Shown in pieces: positions 5,730 through 13,666 of a DNA stretch of 16,205 nt. The stretch comes from Paracoccaceae bacterium (GTDB taxonomy: Bacteria; Pseudomonadota; Alphaproteobacteria; Rhodobacterales; Rhodobacteraceae). The stretch spans positions 1-16,205 of the forward strand of contig SLPP01000288.1 of assembly GCA_007131945.1 (NCBI GenBank). The letters run 5' to 3'. The notes beneath the pieces are model-generated. The model was not told where the DNA came from and searched no databases. It saw only the letters and a list, made by a program, of their open reading frames with translations. Positions within the stretch are counted from its first letter, which is position 1. Each line of letters starts with the position of its first letter. The translations under genes were made by a program, and so were the position numbers.

Positions 5730-8129
5730 TCAGGGGGCGAGGCCGGCCTCGGCCAGAAGGCGTGTGGCTTCCAGCTCCATCAGCCGTTCCCGCCCGGCGC
5801 CGGCGATGGGGATGCGGCCGGCCTCGAGCAGCAGCGGCGCGGCGAACGGGGTCACGTGCGGCGCGCGGATGTGGCGGATGCGGCTGGCGGCGGCGAGCAT
5901 CGCCTCGATCCGGCCGAAATCGACGAGCCCGCGCGCGGCCTCGGCGCGGGTGATGCGCAAAAGCAGGTGGTCGGGGTCGAACCGGCGCAGCGTGTCGTAG
6001 AGGATGTCGGAAGAAAAGGTCGCCTGCTTGCCGGTACGGCGCGCGCCGGGCAGGTTGGGGCGGATCAGCCCGGCGACGGTGGCGACGGCGCGGAAGCTGC
6101 GTTTCATCACCGCGTTGTCGGCGAGCCAGTCCTCGAGCCCCTCGCGCAGGTCCCCGGCGTCGAGGAGCGCGGCGGGGTCCGGCACCTCGTCGAGCGACCA
6201 GATCAGGAGCGCGTAGTCGGTGGCGACGAAGCCGAGCGGGCCAAGCCCCGCGGCCTCCATCAGCCGGGTCAGGAGGAGACCGAGCGTCTGGTGCGCGTTG
6301 CGCCCGGCGAAGCCGTAGAGCGCGAGATGGGCGCGGTCGCCGCGGAGGAAGGTCTCGGCCAGTAGCTCGCCGCGGCGGGGCAGGGCCGAGATGCGGGCCT
6401 GCAACGCCAGCCAGTCGCGGATCGGGGCGGGGAGCTCGGCCCAGCGGGCGGGATCGGCGAGGATCGCCTGGACGCGGGCGGAGAGCTGCGTGCTCATGGC
6501 GAGTTTCAGCCCCGAGAAGACCGCGATCTTCGGCTCGCGCGCGGGCTGCGGGGTGACCTGCACGACGGTCTCGCGCAGCCGGTCGTAGCGCACGGTCTGC
6601 CCGCCGATCAGGAAGGTGTCGCCGGGGGACAGCTGGGTGGCGAAGGCTTCCTCGACCTCGCCCAGATGGCGCGTATGGGCACGGACCTTCAGCATCGCCG
6701 GCTCGGTGATGGTGCCGACATTCATCCGCAGATCGCGCGCGCGGCGGGGGTCGCGCAGATGCCAGAGCCCGTCGCGGTGCACCAGTTGCTGCCAGCGGTC
6801 ATAGGCGCGAAGCGCGTAGCCCCCCGTCGCGCAGAAGTCGAAGCAGGCGTCGAAATCGGCGCGGGTGAGCGCGGCATAGGGGCCGGCCTGGCGGATCTCC
6901 GGAAAAAGCGCCTCGGCGTCGAGCGGGCCAGCGCAGGCCAGAAGCAGGATGTGCTGGCAGAGGACGTCGAGCGGGGCATCAAGGCGCGGCTCGCCGTCGA
7001 GATCGCGTTCGGCGACGGCTTCGAGCGCGGCGGCGCATTCGATCACCTCGAAGCGGTTCGCCGGCACGATCCGGGCGCGCGACGGCGCGTTGTAGCGATG
7101 ATTGGCGCGCCCGATCCGCTGCACCAGTCGCTTGACGTTCTTCGGCGCGCCGACCTGGATCACCAGGTCCACGGCCCCCCAGTCGATGCCCAGATCGAGG
7201 CTGCCGGTGGCGACGACGGCGCGCAGCTCGCCCGCCGCCATCGCCGCCTCGACCCGCGCCCGCGCCTCGCGCGAGAGCGAGCCGTGGTGCAGGCCGATCG
7301 GCAGGTTCTCGTCGTTCTCGGCCCAGAGCGCCTGGAAGAAGAGCTCGACCTGGGCGCGGGTGTTGATGAAGACGAGCGTCGTCGTCGCGGCCCGGATCGC
7401 GGCGAGCACGTCGCGCACGGCGAAGCGGCCGCCGGCCCCAGCCCAGGGCGCGGGCAGGGCGGTCTGCAGCATGGCGATGTCGGGGTCGGGGCCGGGATCG
7501 GCGACCAGCACCGGCACCGGGTGGCCGGCGGGCCCCATGAAGCGGGCGAGCGCGTCGGGGTTCTCGACCGTCGCCGAGAGGCCGGTCACGGCGAGGCCGG
7601 GGGCCACCGCGCGCAGGCGGGCAAGGCAGAGCATCAGCTGGTCGCCGCGCTTCGATTCGGCCACCGCGTGGATCTCGTCGATCACCACGCGCCTCAGGCC
7701 GGCGAAGATCGCCGGCGCCTCGGGATAGCTGAGCATCAGGGCCAGCGACTCGGGCGTCGTCAGCAGCACATGCGGCGGGTCGACACGCTGGCGGGCCTTG
7801 CGCGCGCCCGCGGTGTCGCCGGTGCGGTCCTCGACGCGGATCGGCAGGCCGAGCTCGGCCACCGGGACCGCCAGGTTGCGCCGGATATCGGCGGCGAGCG
7901 CCTTCAGCGGCGAGACATAGAGCGTGTGCAACCCCGGCGCGCCGTCGCGCAGTGCCACCAGCGAGGGCAGGAAACCGGCGAGCGTCTTGCCGCCGCCGGT
8001 GGGCGCGATCAGCAGCCGGTCGCCGCGCGCGGCGAGCAGCGCGAGCTGGTGCGGATGCGGGGTCCAGCCGCGCCGGGCGAACCAGGCGGCGAAGTCGGGC
8101 GGCAGGGCATCGGCGGGCAGATCACGCAT
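5730..8129 (-). CDS. Ligase-associated DNA damage response DEXH-box helicase (Lhr-like)
   Basis: This 799-residue superfamily 2 helicase belongs to the Lhr-core group found with PdeM, an ATP-dependent ligase and an exonuclease. Visible motifs: Walker A APTGGGKT (42-49), TTPESL (124-129), DEIH (151-154), SAT (185-187), then ATGSLDLGIDWGAVDLVIQV and QRIGRANHR for motifs V and VI. The C-terminal half has the Lhr-type winged-helix and DUF4177-unrelated tail features, such as HRDGLWHLRDPRRARDLRMN. It should translocate on single-stranded DNA and unwind duplex or hybrid in repair. I chose the ATG at 8129 because the product then begins just before the conserved DFAAWFARRGW region; an upstream GTG at 8213 would add 28 unlikely residues and overlap the palindrome at 8180-8197. 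No strong ribosome site precedes either start. The ligase and exonuclease partners are not in this window. Confidence 0.9.
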   Translation of the reverse strand: MRDLPADALPPDFAAWFARRGWTPHPHQLALLAARGDRLLIAPTGGGKTLAGFLPSLVALRDGAPGLHTLYVSPLKALAADIRRNLAVPVAELGLPIRVEDRTGDTAGARKARQRVDPPHVLLTTPESLALMLSYPEAPAIFAGLRRVVIDEIHAVAESKRGDQLMLCLARLRAVAPGLAVTGLSATVENPDALARFMGPAGHPVPVLVADPGPDPDIAMLQTALPAPWAGAGGRFAVRDVLAAIRAATTTLVFINTRAQVELFFQALWAENDENLPIGLHHGSLSREARARVEAAMAAGELRAVVATGSLDLGIDWGAVDLVIQVGAPKNVKRLVQRIGRANHRYNAPSRARIVPANRFEVIECAAALEAVAERDLDGEPRLDAPLDVLCQHILLLACAGPLDAEALFPEIRQAGPYAALTRADFDACFDFCATGGYALRAYDRWQQLVHRDGLWHLRDPRRARDLRMNVGTITEPAMLKVRAHTRHLGEVEEAFATQLSPGDTFLIGGQTVRYDRLRETVVQVTPQPAREPKIAVFSGLKLAMSTQLSARVQAILADPARWAELPAPIRDWLALQARISALPRRGELLAETFLRGDRAHLALYGFAGRNAHQTLGLLLTRLMEAAGLGPLGFVATDYALLIWSLDEVPDPAALLDAGDLREGLEDWLADNAVMKRSFRAVATVAGLIRPNLPGARRTGKQATFSSDILYDTLRRFDPDHLLLRITRAEAARGLVDFGRIEAMLAAASRIRHIRAPHVTPFAAPLLLEAGRIPIAGAGRERLMELEATRLLAEAGLAP

Positions 8130-8179
8130 CGCTGTCGGGATATCGAACGGCGCGGCGGCGCGGCGATGCGCGGGGTCGC

Positions 8180-8197
8180 CTGCGCAAATTTGCGCAG
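8180..8197. promoter_or_regulatory. 18-bp perfect palindrome upstream of the Lhr-type helicase
   Basis: CTGCGCAAATTTGCGCAG reads the same on both strands over 18 bases. It lies 51-68 bases upstream of the chosen helicase start, in a gene-free A/T-richer patch. Its symmetry, length and place suggest a dimeric regulator's operator. It does not look like the alphaproteobacterial LexA box (GTTC-N7-GTTC). Confidence 0.55.
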
Positions 8198-8226
8198 AGC
8201 GGGCCTCGCGCACGAGAAGTGTCGCG

Positions 8227-8258
8227 TTTTTTCATTCCCGCCGGCCGACATGAAAAAA
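8227..8258. repeat. A/T-rich inverted repeat in the helicase leader region
   Basis: TTTTTTCAT (8227-8235) is the exact reverse complement of ATGAAAAAA (8250-8258), with a GC-rich 14-base loop. It sits between the DUF4177 stop (8314) and the helicase start. Runs of A and T this long are striking in such GC-rich DNA. It may be a terminator for the DUF4177 gene (T7 run on the minus strand), or part of the helicase control region. Confidence 0.45.
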
Positions 8259-8313
8259 ATCGACGTCGCGCGGGCTGATGATGAAAAGAACGGAGGTTTT
8301 CTGCCGGAGGGAC

Positions 8314-8703
8314 TTACCGCTCGCCGTCATGCGCGCGCAGGCGCGGCTCCACCCGCCGCGTCGCCGCCGCGCGCGAGAGCGCGTCGGGACGGAAGAGCGG
8401 CTCGCGCCGCTCGGCCGGCGCCTCGGCGCGGGGGTCATGGGCGGGCTCGGCTTCGGCCTCCTCCTCTTCCCATTCCAGCGCCCGGCGGAAGATCAGCACC
8501 GTCTCGGTCGACCGGCGGGTGCCGCCCATCAGCCCCTTGCGTTCCTCGCAGGGCAGGGTCTCGGCGCGGACATATTCCCAGCCCTCCTCGGCCTCGGCGT
8601 TGATCGCCAGGGCCAGGTGATGCGCGAAGCGCTCGGCCGTGGTCTTCATGCCGCGGACCCGTTCGGCGCGCGCTGGGGCGGGGATGACCTTGTATTCGTA
8701 CAT
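8314..8703 (-). CDS. DUF4177 family protein
   Basis: This 129-residue protein starts MYEYKVIPAPARAERVRG and includes EEGWEYVRAETLP and STETVLIFRRAL, the pattern of the small DUF4177 domain (residues 1-77). No function is established for the family. After the domain comes a run of Glu (79-84) and then an Arg/Ala-rich tail to residue 129, probably disordered. It has no signal peptide or membrane segment, so it is likely cytoplasmic. The ATG at 8703 follows GGCAGG by about six bases. It lies 67 bases after the lipoprotein gene and may share its transcript. The helicase follows after a 184-base gap with its own putative control elements. Confidence 0.8.
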   Translation of the reverse strand: MYEYKVIPAPARAERVRGMKTTAERFAHHLALAINAEAEEGWEYVRAETLPCEERKGLMGGTRRSTETVLIFRRALEWEEEEAEAEPAHDPRAEAPAERREPLFRPDALSRAAATRRVEPRLRAHDGER

Positions 8704-8770
8704 TCTGCGCCTGCCTCTGCCGGATTGCGCGCCTTTTGCGCCAAGTCGCGTCCGGATGCAAGCCGCGCCC

Positions 8771-9349
8771 TCAGGCGCGGCAGGCGGGCAGCGCGCGGGT
8801 GAAGGCGGCGATCTCGGCGCGCTTGGCGGGATTGCGCAGCGGCGGCCAGTCCTGCGCGACGCCGCCGCGGCCGCTGGCGATGACCCCGGCGCGGGCAACC
8901 GCGGGCGCGGCGATGCGGGTGGCGCAGGTCAGGTTGTTCACCCCGTTGTAAAGCCCGCCGGGCTCGGCCATCTCGCAGCCGTGATGCCGCGCGGTGGCCG
9001 GCGAGATCTGCAGCAGCCCCTGGTAGCGGCCGCCGGCGCCGGCGGCCTCGGGGCGCCAGCCGCTCTCGAATCGCGCCAGCCCCGAGAAGAAGGCGACCCA
9101 GAAGGCGGCGCGCGCCTCCTCGTCGGCCTCGGCGAAGCCGGGGCAGAACTCCTCGGCATCGGCGGGCTCCACCTCGATCAGCGCGCGCGCCTCGGTCTGC
9201 AGCGCCTGCATCATCGCCGCGTTCCAGGTCTCGGCCTCGGCGCGGTGATCCCAGCGCGCGACGACCTCGGGCGCTTCGGGTTCGGCCACGACGGGCTGGC
9301 AGGCGGCAAGGGCGATACTGGCGGCGGCAAGGACGAACAGGCGACGCAT
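8771..9349 (-). CDS. Lipoprotein with lytic transglycosylase (SLT) domain
   Basis: This 192-residue protein has a lipoprotein signal ([17 protein letters not shown]) with lipobox LAAC and Cys17 as the lipidation site. It then has a goose-type lysozyme/SLT signature: ARFESGW (92-98) with Glu95 as the likely catalytic acid, and [10 protein letters not shown] (111-120). Such enzymes cut the glycan strands of peptidoglycan and form 1,6-anhydro-muramic acid ends. Four Cys residues outside the signal (69, 125, 142, 190) could form disulfides in the periplasm. The ATG at 9349 is chosen because it begins the signal peptide. It is divergent from gatB, and the 170 bases between hold a 19-bp inverted repeat. 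The small size suggests a cell-wall remodelling accessory enzyme. Confidence 0.85.
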   Translation of the reverse strand: MRRLFVLAAASIALAACQPVVAEPEAPEVVARWDHRAEAETWNAAMMQALQTEARALIEVEPADAEEFCPGFAEADEEARAAFWVAFFSGLARFESGWRPEAAGAGGRYQGLLQISPATARHHGCEMAEPGGLYNGVNNLTCATRIAAPAVARAGVIASGRGGVAQDWPPLRNPAKRAEIAAFTRALPACRA

Positions 9350-9400
9350 GGGTGATTCCGCGTTTGTTGCACGATGCCCCGATTTGCCCGCGGACCGGCC

Positions 9401-9428
9401 TGTGGACAAGATGCTGCGTCGCAGCATC
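9401..9428. promoter_or_regulatory. DnaA-box-like 9-mer abutting a 19-bp inverted repeat
   Basis: GATGCTGCG-T-CGCAGCATC (9410-9428) has perfect 9-bp arms around one base. It directly follows TGTGGACAA (9401-9409), one base off the reverse DnaA box TGTGGATAA. The pair lies in the divergent region between the lipoprotein gene and gatB and could control either. The arm length makes the inverted repeat unlikely to be chance; the DnaA reading is weak. Confidence 0.45.
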
Positions 9429-9460
9429 GGGACAGGCGCGCGGAAACCCGCCGAAAGCCG

Positions 9461-9489
9461 CTTCACATGGCCCCGCCCGGGGCTTAGAA
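9461..9489 (+). promoter_or_regulatory. Candidate gatB promoter
   Basis: CTTCAC (9461-9466) and TTAGAA (9484-9489) are 17 bases apart, near the alphaproteobacterial housekeeping pattern of CTTGAC and a TATAAT-like -10. Transcription would begin about 9496, leaving a short leader before the gatB start at 9520. The -10 is only a fair match. Confidence 0.35.
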
Positions 9490-9519
9490 GCGGGCGCGAC
9501 GACATCAGGAGCCCCGCCC

Positions 9520-11031
9520 ATGCTCGATCTCAGCTATGACGCCCCGAAGCCGAAGGTCATCGCCGGCGCGACCGGCGACTGGGAACTGGTCATCGGGATG
9601 GAGATCCACGCCCAGGTCGCGTCGAAGGCCAAGCTCTTCTCCGGCGCCTCGACCGAGTTCGGCGCCGAGCCCAACTCGAATGTCAGCTTCGTCGACGCGG
9701 CGATGCCGGGGATGCTGCCGGTGGTCAACGAGTTCTGCATCGAACAGGCGGTGCGCACCGGGCTGGGGCTGAAGGCCAGGATCAACCTGCGATCCGCCTT
9801 CGACCGGAAGAACTATTTCTATCCCGACCTGCCGCAGGGATACCAGATCAGCCAACTCTACCACCCGCTGGTGGGCGAGGGCGAGGTTTGGGTCGAGATG
9901 GGCCCCGGTGTCGCGCGCCGCGTTCGGATCGAGCGCATCCATGTCGAGCAGGACGCCGGCAAGTCGATCCACGACATGGACCCGAACATGTCCTTCGTCG
10001 ATCTCAACCGCACCGGCGTCGCGCTGATGGAGATCGTCTCGCGTCCCGACATCCGCGGCCCCGAGGAGGCCGCGGCCTATGTGCTGAAGCTGCGCCAGAT
10101 CCTGCGCTATCTCGGCACCTGCGACGGCAACATGCAGAACGGCAACTTGCGCGCCGACGTGAACGTCAGCGTCTGCCGCCCCGGCCAGTACGAGAAGTAC
10201 CAGGAGACGCAGGACCACGGCCACCTGGGCACGCGCTGCGAGATCAAGAACATGAACTCGATGCGCTTCATCCAGCAGGCGATCGACCACGAGGCGCGGC
10301 GGCAGATCGCGATCCTCGAGGACGGCGGCAAGGTCGAGCAGGAGACGCGCCTCTACGACCCCGACCGGGGCGAGACGCGCTCGATGCGCTCGAAGGAAGA
10401 GGCGCATGATTACCGTTACTTCCCCTGCCCGGACCTCCTGCCCTTGGAGATCGAGCAGGACTGGGTCGACGCGATCGCCACCGCGATGCCGGAGCTTCCC
10501 GACGCCAAGAAGGCGCGGTTCATGGCCGATTACGGGCTCACCGATTACGACGCGAGCGTGCTGACCGCCGAGCTGGAGAACGCGCGGTTCTTCGAGGAGG
10601 TGGCGCAGGGCCGCGATGGCAAGCAGGCGGCGAACTGGGTGATCAACGAGCTTTTCGGCCGGCTGAACAAGCAGGGGCTCGCCATCGGCGAAAGCCCCGT
10701 GTCGGCGGCGCAGCTCGGCGGCGTTCTCGACCTGATCGCGCGGGGCGAGATCTCGGGCAAGATCGCCAAGGACCTGTTCGAGATCCTGTGGACCGAGGGC
10801 GGCGATCCGGCCGCGATCGTCGAGACGCGCGGCATGAAGCAGGTCACCGATACCGGCGCGATCGAGGCCGCCGTGGACTCGATCATCGCCGCCAATCCCG
10901 CCCAGGTCGAGAAGGCGCGCGCCAATCCCAAGGTCGCCGGCTGGTTCGTCGGCCAGGTGATGAAGGCAACCGGCGGCAAGGCCAACCCGGCGGCGGTCAA
11001 CGCGCTGGTGGCGCGTAAGCTCGGGCTCTGA
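9520..11031 (+). CDS. gatB: Aspartyl/glutamyl-tRNA amidotransferase subunit B
   Basis: GatB is the tRNA-binding kinase/transamidase subunit of GatCAB. It phosphorylates mischarged Glu-tRNA-Gln or Asp-tRNA-Asn and uses ammonia from GatA to form the correct aminoacyl-tRNA. The 503-residue product has the usual length and the signature [19 protein letters not shown] near residues 24-42, then [35 protein letters not shown] and [15 protein letters not shown]. The C-terminal 150 residues are the helical YqeY-like tail domain, ending in ALVARKLGL. The ATG at 9520 has AGGAG eight bases upstream; a longer reading from 9352 would cross the promoter region. gatA and gatC are not here, as is common when gatB stands alone. 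It is the only plus-strand gene and converges on pepN with three bases between stops. Confidence 0.97.
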   Translation: MLDLSYDAPKPKVIAGATGDWELVIGMEIHAQVASKAKLFSGASTEFGAEPNSNVSFVDAAMPGMLPVVNEFCIEQAVRTGLGLKARINLRSAFDRKNYFYPDLPQGYQISQLYHPLVGEGEVWVEMGPGVARRVRIERIHVEQDAGKSIHDMDPNMSFVDLNRTGVALMEIVSRPDIRGPEEAAAYVLKLRQILRYLGTCDGNMQNGNLRADVNVSVCRPGQYEKYQETQDHGHLGTRCEIKNMNSMRFIQQAIDHEARRQIAILEDGGKVEQETRLYDPDRGETRSMRSKEEAHDYRYFPCPDLLPLEIEQDWVDAIATAMPELPDAKKARFMADYGLTDYDASVLTAELENARFFEEVAQGRDGKQAANWVINELFGRLNKQGLAIGESPVSAAQLGGVLDLIARGEISGKIAKDLFEILWTEGGDPAAIVETRGMKQVTDTGAIEAAVDSIIAANPAQVEKARANPKVAGWFVGQVMKATGGKANPAAVNALVARKLGL

Positions 11032-11034
11032 CGC

Positions 11035-13587
11035 TCACTCGAGCATCCGCTCGACCATCTCGCCCATGTCGCGGCTCAGCTTCGGATGGGCCCCGATCCG
11101 TTCGAGCGCGGCGCGCGCCTTCGCCTGCCGGGCGGCGTCGTAGCGCTGCCAGGTCTCGAAGGCGGTGGACATGCGCGCGGCGAATTGCGGGTTGCGGGCG
11201 TCGAGGCGGATGAGCCAGTCGGCGAGCAGGTCATAGCCCGCGCCCGAAGCCTGGTGGAACCCCGCATGATTGCCGGCGAAGCCACCGAAGAGCGCGCGGA
11301 AGCGGTTGGGATTGGTCCAGTCGAAATCGTCGTGCCGGGTCAGCCCCTCGGCCGTGGTGACCGCGCAATCGGGGCGGGCATGGCTCGTCTGCAGGGCGAA
11401 CCACTTGTCGATCACCAGCCGCTCGTGCCGCCAGCGGTCGTGGAAGGCGGCGAGCGCCGTCGCGCCGCGCCCGGCATCGACCAGGCAGGCGAGCGCGCCC
11501 AGCTGCTCGGTCATGTTGTCGGCGCGCTTGAAGACCGCCTCGGCCATCTCGCCGCGGTCGATCTGCGCGACCAGCCCGAGCGCGGTGAGCCGCAGCTTCC
11601 GCCGCCCGGCCGAGGCGGCGTCCGGGCTGTAGGGGATGACCGGGGCGAGGGCGTTCACGAGGCCGCGCAGGTCGGCGGCGAAGCGCTCGGCGACGGCCCG
11701 GCGCATCGCCTTCCGCGCGGCATGGATCGCGTCGGGATCCGGGGTCTCGCCGCGGTCGGCCAGATGCGCGGCCAGCGTCTCGTCCTCGGGCAGGCGCAGC
11801 ATCAGCGCGCGGAAGGCGGGGTCGAGATGGTCGTCGCGCACGATCGGGTCGAGCGCATTGAGCCAGGCGGGATCGGCGGGCGCGCCCGCGAGGATCATGG
11901 ATGAGGCCGCCTGCAGCGCCAGTCGCCGCCCGGCCTCCCACCGGGCGAAGGGGTCGGTGTCATGCTCCAGCAGATGCGCGAGCGCGCCGGGCTCGGGATC
12001 GTGTTCCAGCACCACCGGCGCCGAGAAGCCGCGCAGGAGCGACGGGACCGGCCGCGCGCCCAGACCCTCGAAGTCGAGCGTGATCTCGGGCTCGTTCAGC
12101 TCCACCACCTGCGTCGGCGCGACCTCCTGCCCGTTCGCGCCGATCAGGCCGAGGGCGAGCGGGATGGTCATCGGCGCCTTCTTCGGCTGGCCCGGCGTTA
12201 GCGGCATGCTCTGGCGCAAGGTCAGCCGGAAGCGGCCCGAATCCCAGTCCTCGGTCACGCGCACGCGCGGCGTGCCGGCCTGCTCGTACCAGCGCTTGAA
12301 CTGGGAAAGATCGCGGCCCGTCGCGTCCTCGAAGACCTTGAGCCAGTCCTCGATCGTGCAGGCCTGCCCGTCGTGCCGGTCGAAATAGAGATCGAGCGCC
12401 TTCGCGTAGCCCGCCTCGCCGACCAGCGTCGCCAGCATGCGGATCACCTCGGCGCCCTTCTCGTAGACGGTGGCGGTGTAGAAGTTGTTGATCTCGACAT
12501 ATTCCGCCGGCCGCACGGGATGGGCGAGCGGCCCCGCATCCTCGCGGAACTGGCGCGAGCGGAGCGTCAGCGCCTCGCCGATGCGCTGCGTCGCCGCGCC
12601 GCGGGCGTCGGCCATGAACTGCTGGTCGCGATAGACCGTCAGCCCCTCCTTGAGGCTGAGCTGGAACCAGTCGCGGCAGGTGATGCGGTTGCCGGTCCAG
12701 TTGTGGAAATACTCGTGCGCGATGATCCGCTCGATCGAGGCATAGTCCTCGTCGGTGGCGATCTCGGGCGAGGCGAGGACGTAGCGGGAGTTGAAGATGT
12801 TGAGCCCCTTGTTCTCCATCGCGCCCATGTTGAAGTCGTCGACGGCGACGATGTTGAAGACGTCGAGGTCGTATTCGCGCCCGTAGACCTCTTCGTCCCA
12901 GGCCATCGAGCGTTTGAGCGCGTCCATCGCATAGGCGGTCTTGTCCTCGTCGCCCGCGCGGACCCAGATGGCGAGGTCCACCTTCCGGCCCGAGCGGGTG
13001 GTGAAGCGGTCGCGCGTGGCGATCAGGTCGCCGGCGACGAGCGCGAAGAGATAGGCGGGTTTCGGATGCGGGTCGTCCCATTCGATCCAGCCCGCGCCGC
13101 GCCCCGCCGGGTTGCCGTTCGACAGGAGCACCGGCAGGCCGGATTCGATGCGCACGCGAAACGGCGCCATCACGTCGGGCCGGTCGGGGTAGAAGGTGAT
13201 GCGGCGGAACCCCTCGGCCTCGCATTGCGTGCAGAACATGCCGCGCGAGATGTAGAGCCCCTCGAGCGCGGTATTGGCGCTCGGGTCGATCTCGACCTCG
13301 GCCTGCCAGTCGAAGGGGCGGTCGGGCAGGGCGGCGGCTTGGAGGGTGAGGCCGGTCGCATCGGGCTTGGCCGTCACCGGCGCACCGTCGATCGTGGCGG
13401 CGATCAGTTTCAGCCCCTCGCCGTCGAGCCGCAGATCGGCGCCGGGGCGCGCGGGATTGGGCCGGAAGCGGATCCGCGACGTCACCCGGGTCGCCTTCGG
13501 CGCGAGCCGGAAGGTCAGTTCGACCCGGTCGATCAGGTGGCTGGGCGGCGTGTGGTCGGACAGTCGGATCGGCTGGCGCATCGTCAT
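11035..13587 (-). CDS. pepN: Aminopeptidase N (M1 family)
   Basis: PepN is a cytoplasmic zinc aminopeptidase that removes N-terminal residues from peptides. The 850-residue product shows the exopeptidase motif GAMEN (255-259) and zinc site HEYFHNWTGNRITCRDW, with His291 and His295 and the third ligand Glu314 in LKEGLTVYRD. This is the bacterial PepN type, as in E. coli, rather than the eukaryote-like M1 type. The C-terminal helical domain is complete (about residues 540-850). Two starts are close: ATG 13587, or ATG 13581, which has GGGGA five bases upstream and may be the true one. It lies 79 bases downstream of the DUF1007 gene. No terminator separates it from gatB; the two transcripts must overlap or end inside each other's genes. 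Confidence 0.97.
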   Translation of the reverse strand: MTMRQPIRLSDHTPPSHLIDRVELTFRLAPKATRVTSRIRFRPNPARPGADLRLDGEGLKLIAATIDGAPVTAKPDATGLTLQAAALPDRPFDWQAEVEIDPSANTALEGLYISRGMFCTQCEAEGFRRITFYPDRPDVMAPFRVRIESGLPVLLSNGNPAGRGAGWIEWDDPHPKPAYLFALVAGDLIATRDRFTTRSGRKVDLAIWVRAGDEDKTAYAMDALKRSMAWDEEVYGREYDLDVFNIVAVDDFNMGAMENKGLNIFNSRYVLASPEIATDEDYASIERIIAHEYFHNWTGNRITCRDWFQLSLKEGLTVYRDQQFMADARGAATQRIGEALTLRSRQFREDAGPLAHPVRPAEYVEINNFYTATVYEKGAEVIRMLATLVGEAGYAKALDLYFDRHDGQACTIEDWLKVFEDATGRDLSQFKRWYEQAGTPRVRVTEDWDSGRFRLTLRQSMPLTPGQPKKAPMTIPLALGLIGANGQEVAPTQVVELNEPEITLDFEGLGARPVPSLLRGFSAPVVLEHDPEPGALAHLLEHDTDPFARWEAGRRLALQAASSMILAGAPADPAWLNALDPIVRDDHLDPAFRALMLRLPEDETLAAHLADRGETPDPDAIHAARKAMRRAVAERFAADLRGLVNALAPVIPYSPDAASAGRRKLRLTALGLVAQIDRGEMAEAVFKRADNMTEQLGALACLVDAGRGATALAAFHDRWRHERLVIDKWFALQTSHARPDCAVTTAEGLTRHDDFDWTNPNRFRALFGGFAGNHAGFHQASGAGYDLLADWLIRLDARNPQFAARMSTAFETWQRYDAARQAKARAALERIGAHPKLSRDMGEMVERMLE

Positions 13588-13666
13588 CCCCGTTCGTTTA
13601 CGGCTGAGGTGCCACGGCGCGCGCGGCGGTGCAAGCCGGGCGGACCGCTCGGTCGGTCGGGGCGGT

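Noticed and set aside
8130..8313. SOS (LexA) box before the repair helicase
   Set aside because: I looked for GTTC-N7-GTTC and GAAC-N7-GAAC types and found none; the palindrome at 8180-8197 is of another kind.
8250..8603. Plus-strand frame starting MKKIDVARADDEKNGGF, whose first 25 residues look protein-like
   Set aside because: No ribosome site before the ATG, which lies in an inverted repeat; the frame soon becomes Arg/Pro-rich and runs opposite the DUF4177 gene.
9505..10407. 300-codon minus-strand open frame opposite gatB
   Set aside because: Low-complexity product of Val/Asp/Leu-rich type with no motif; gatB is certain on the other strand.
11231..13225. Long minus-strand frames within pepN
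   Set aside because: They are out-of-frame readings of pepN, Arg/Ala-rich and without domains.
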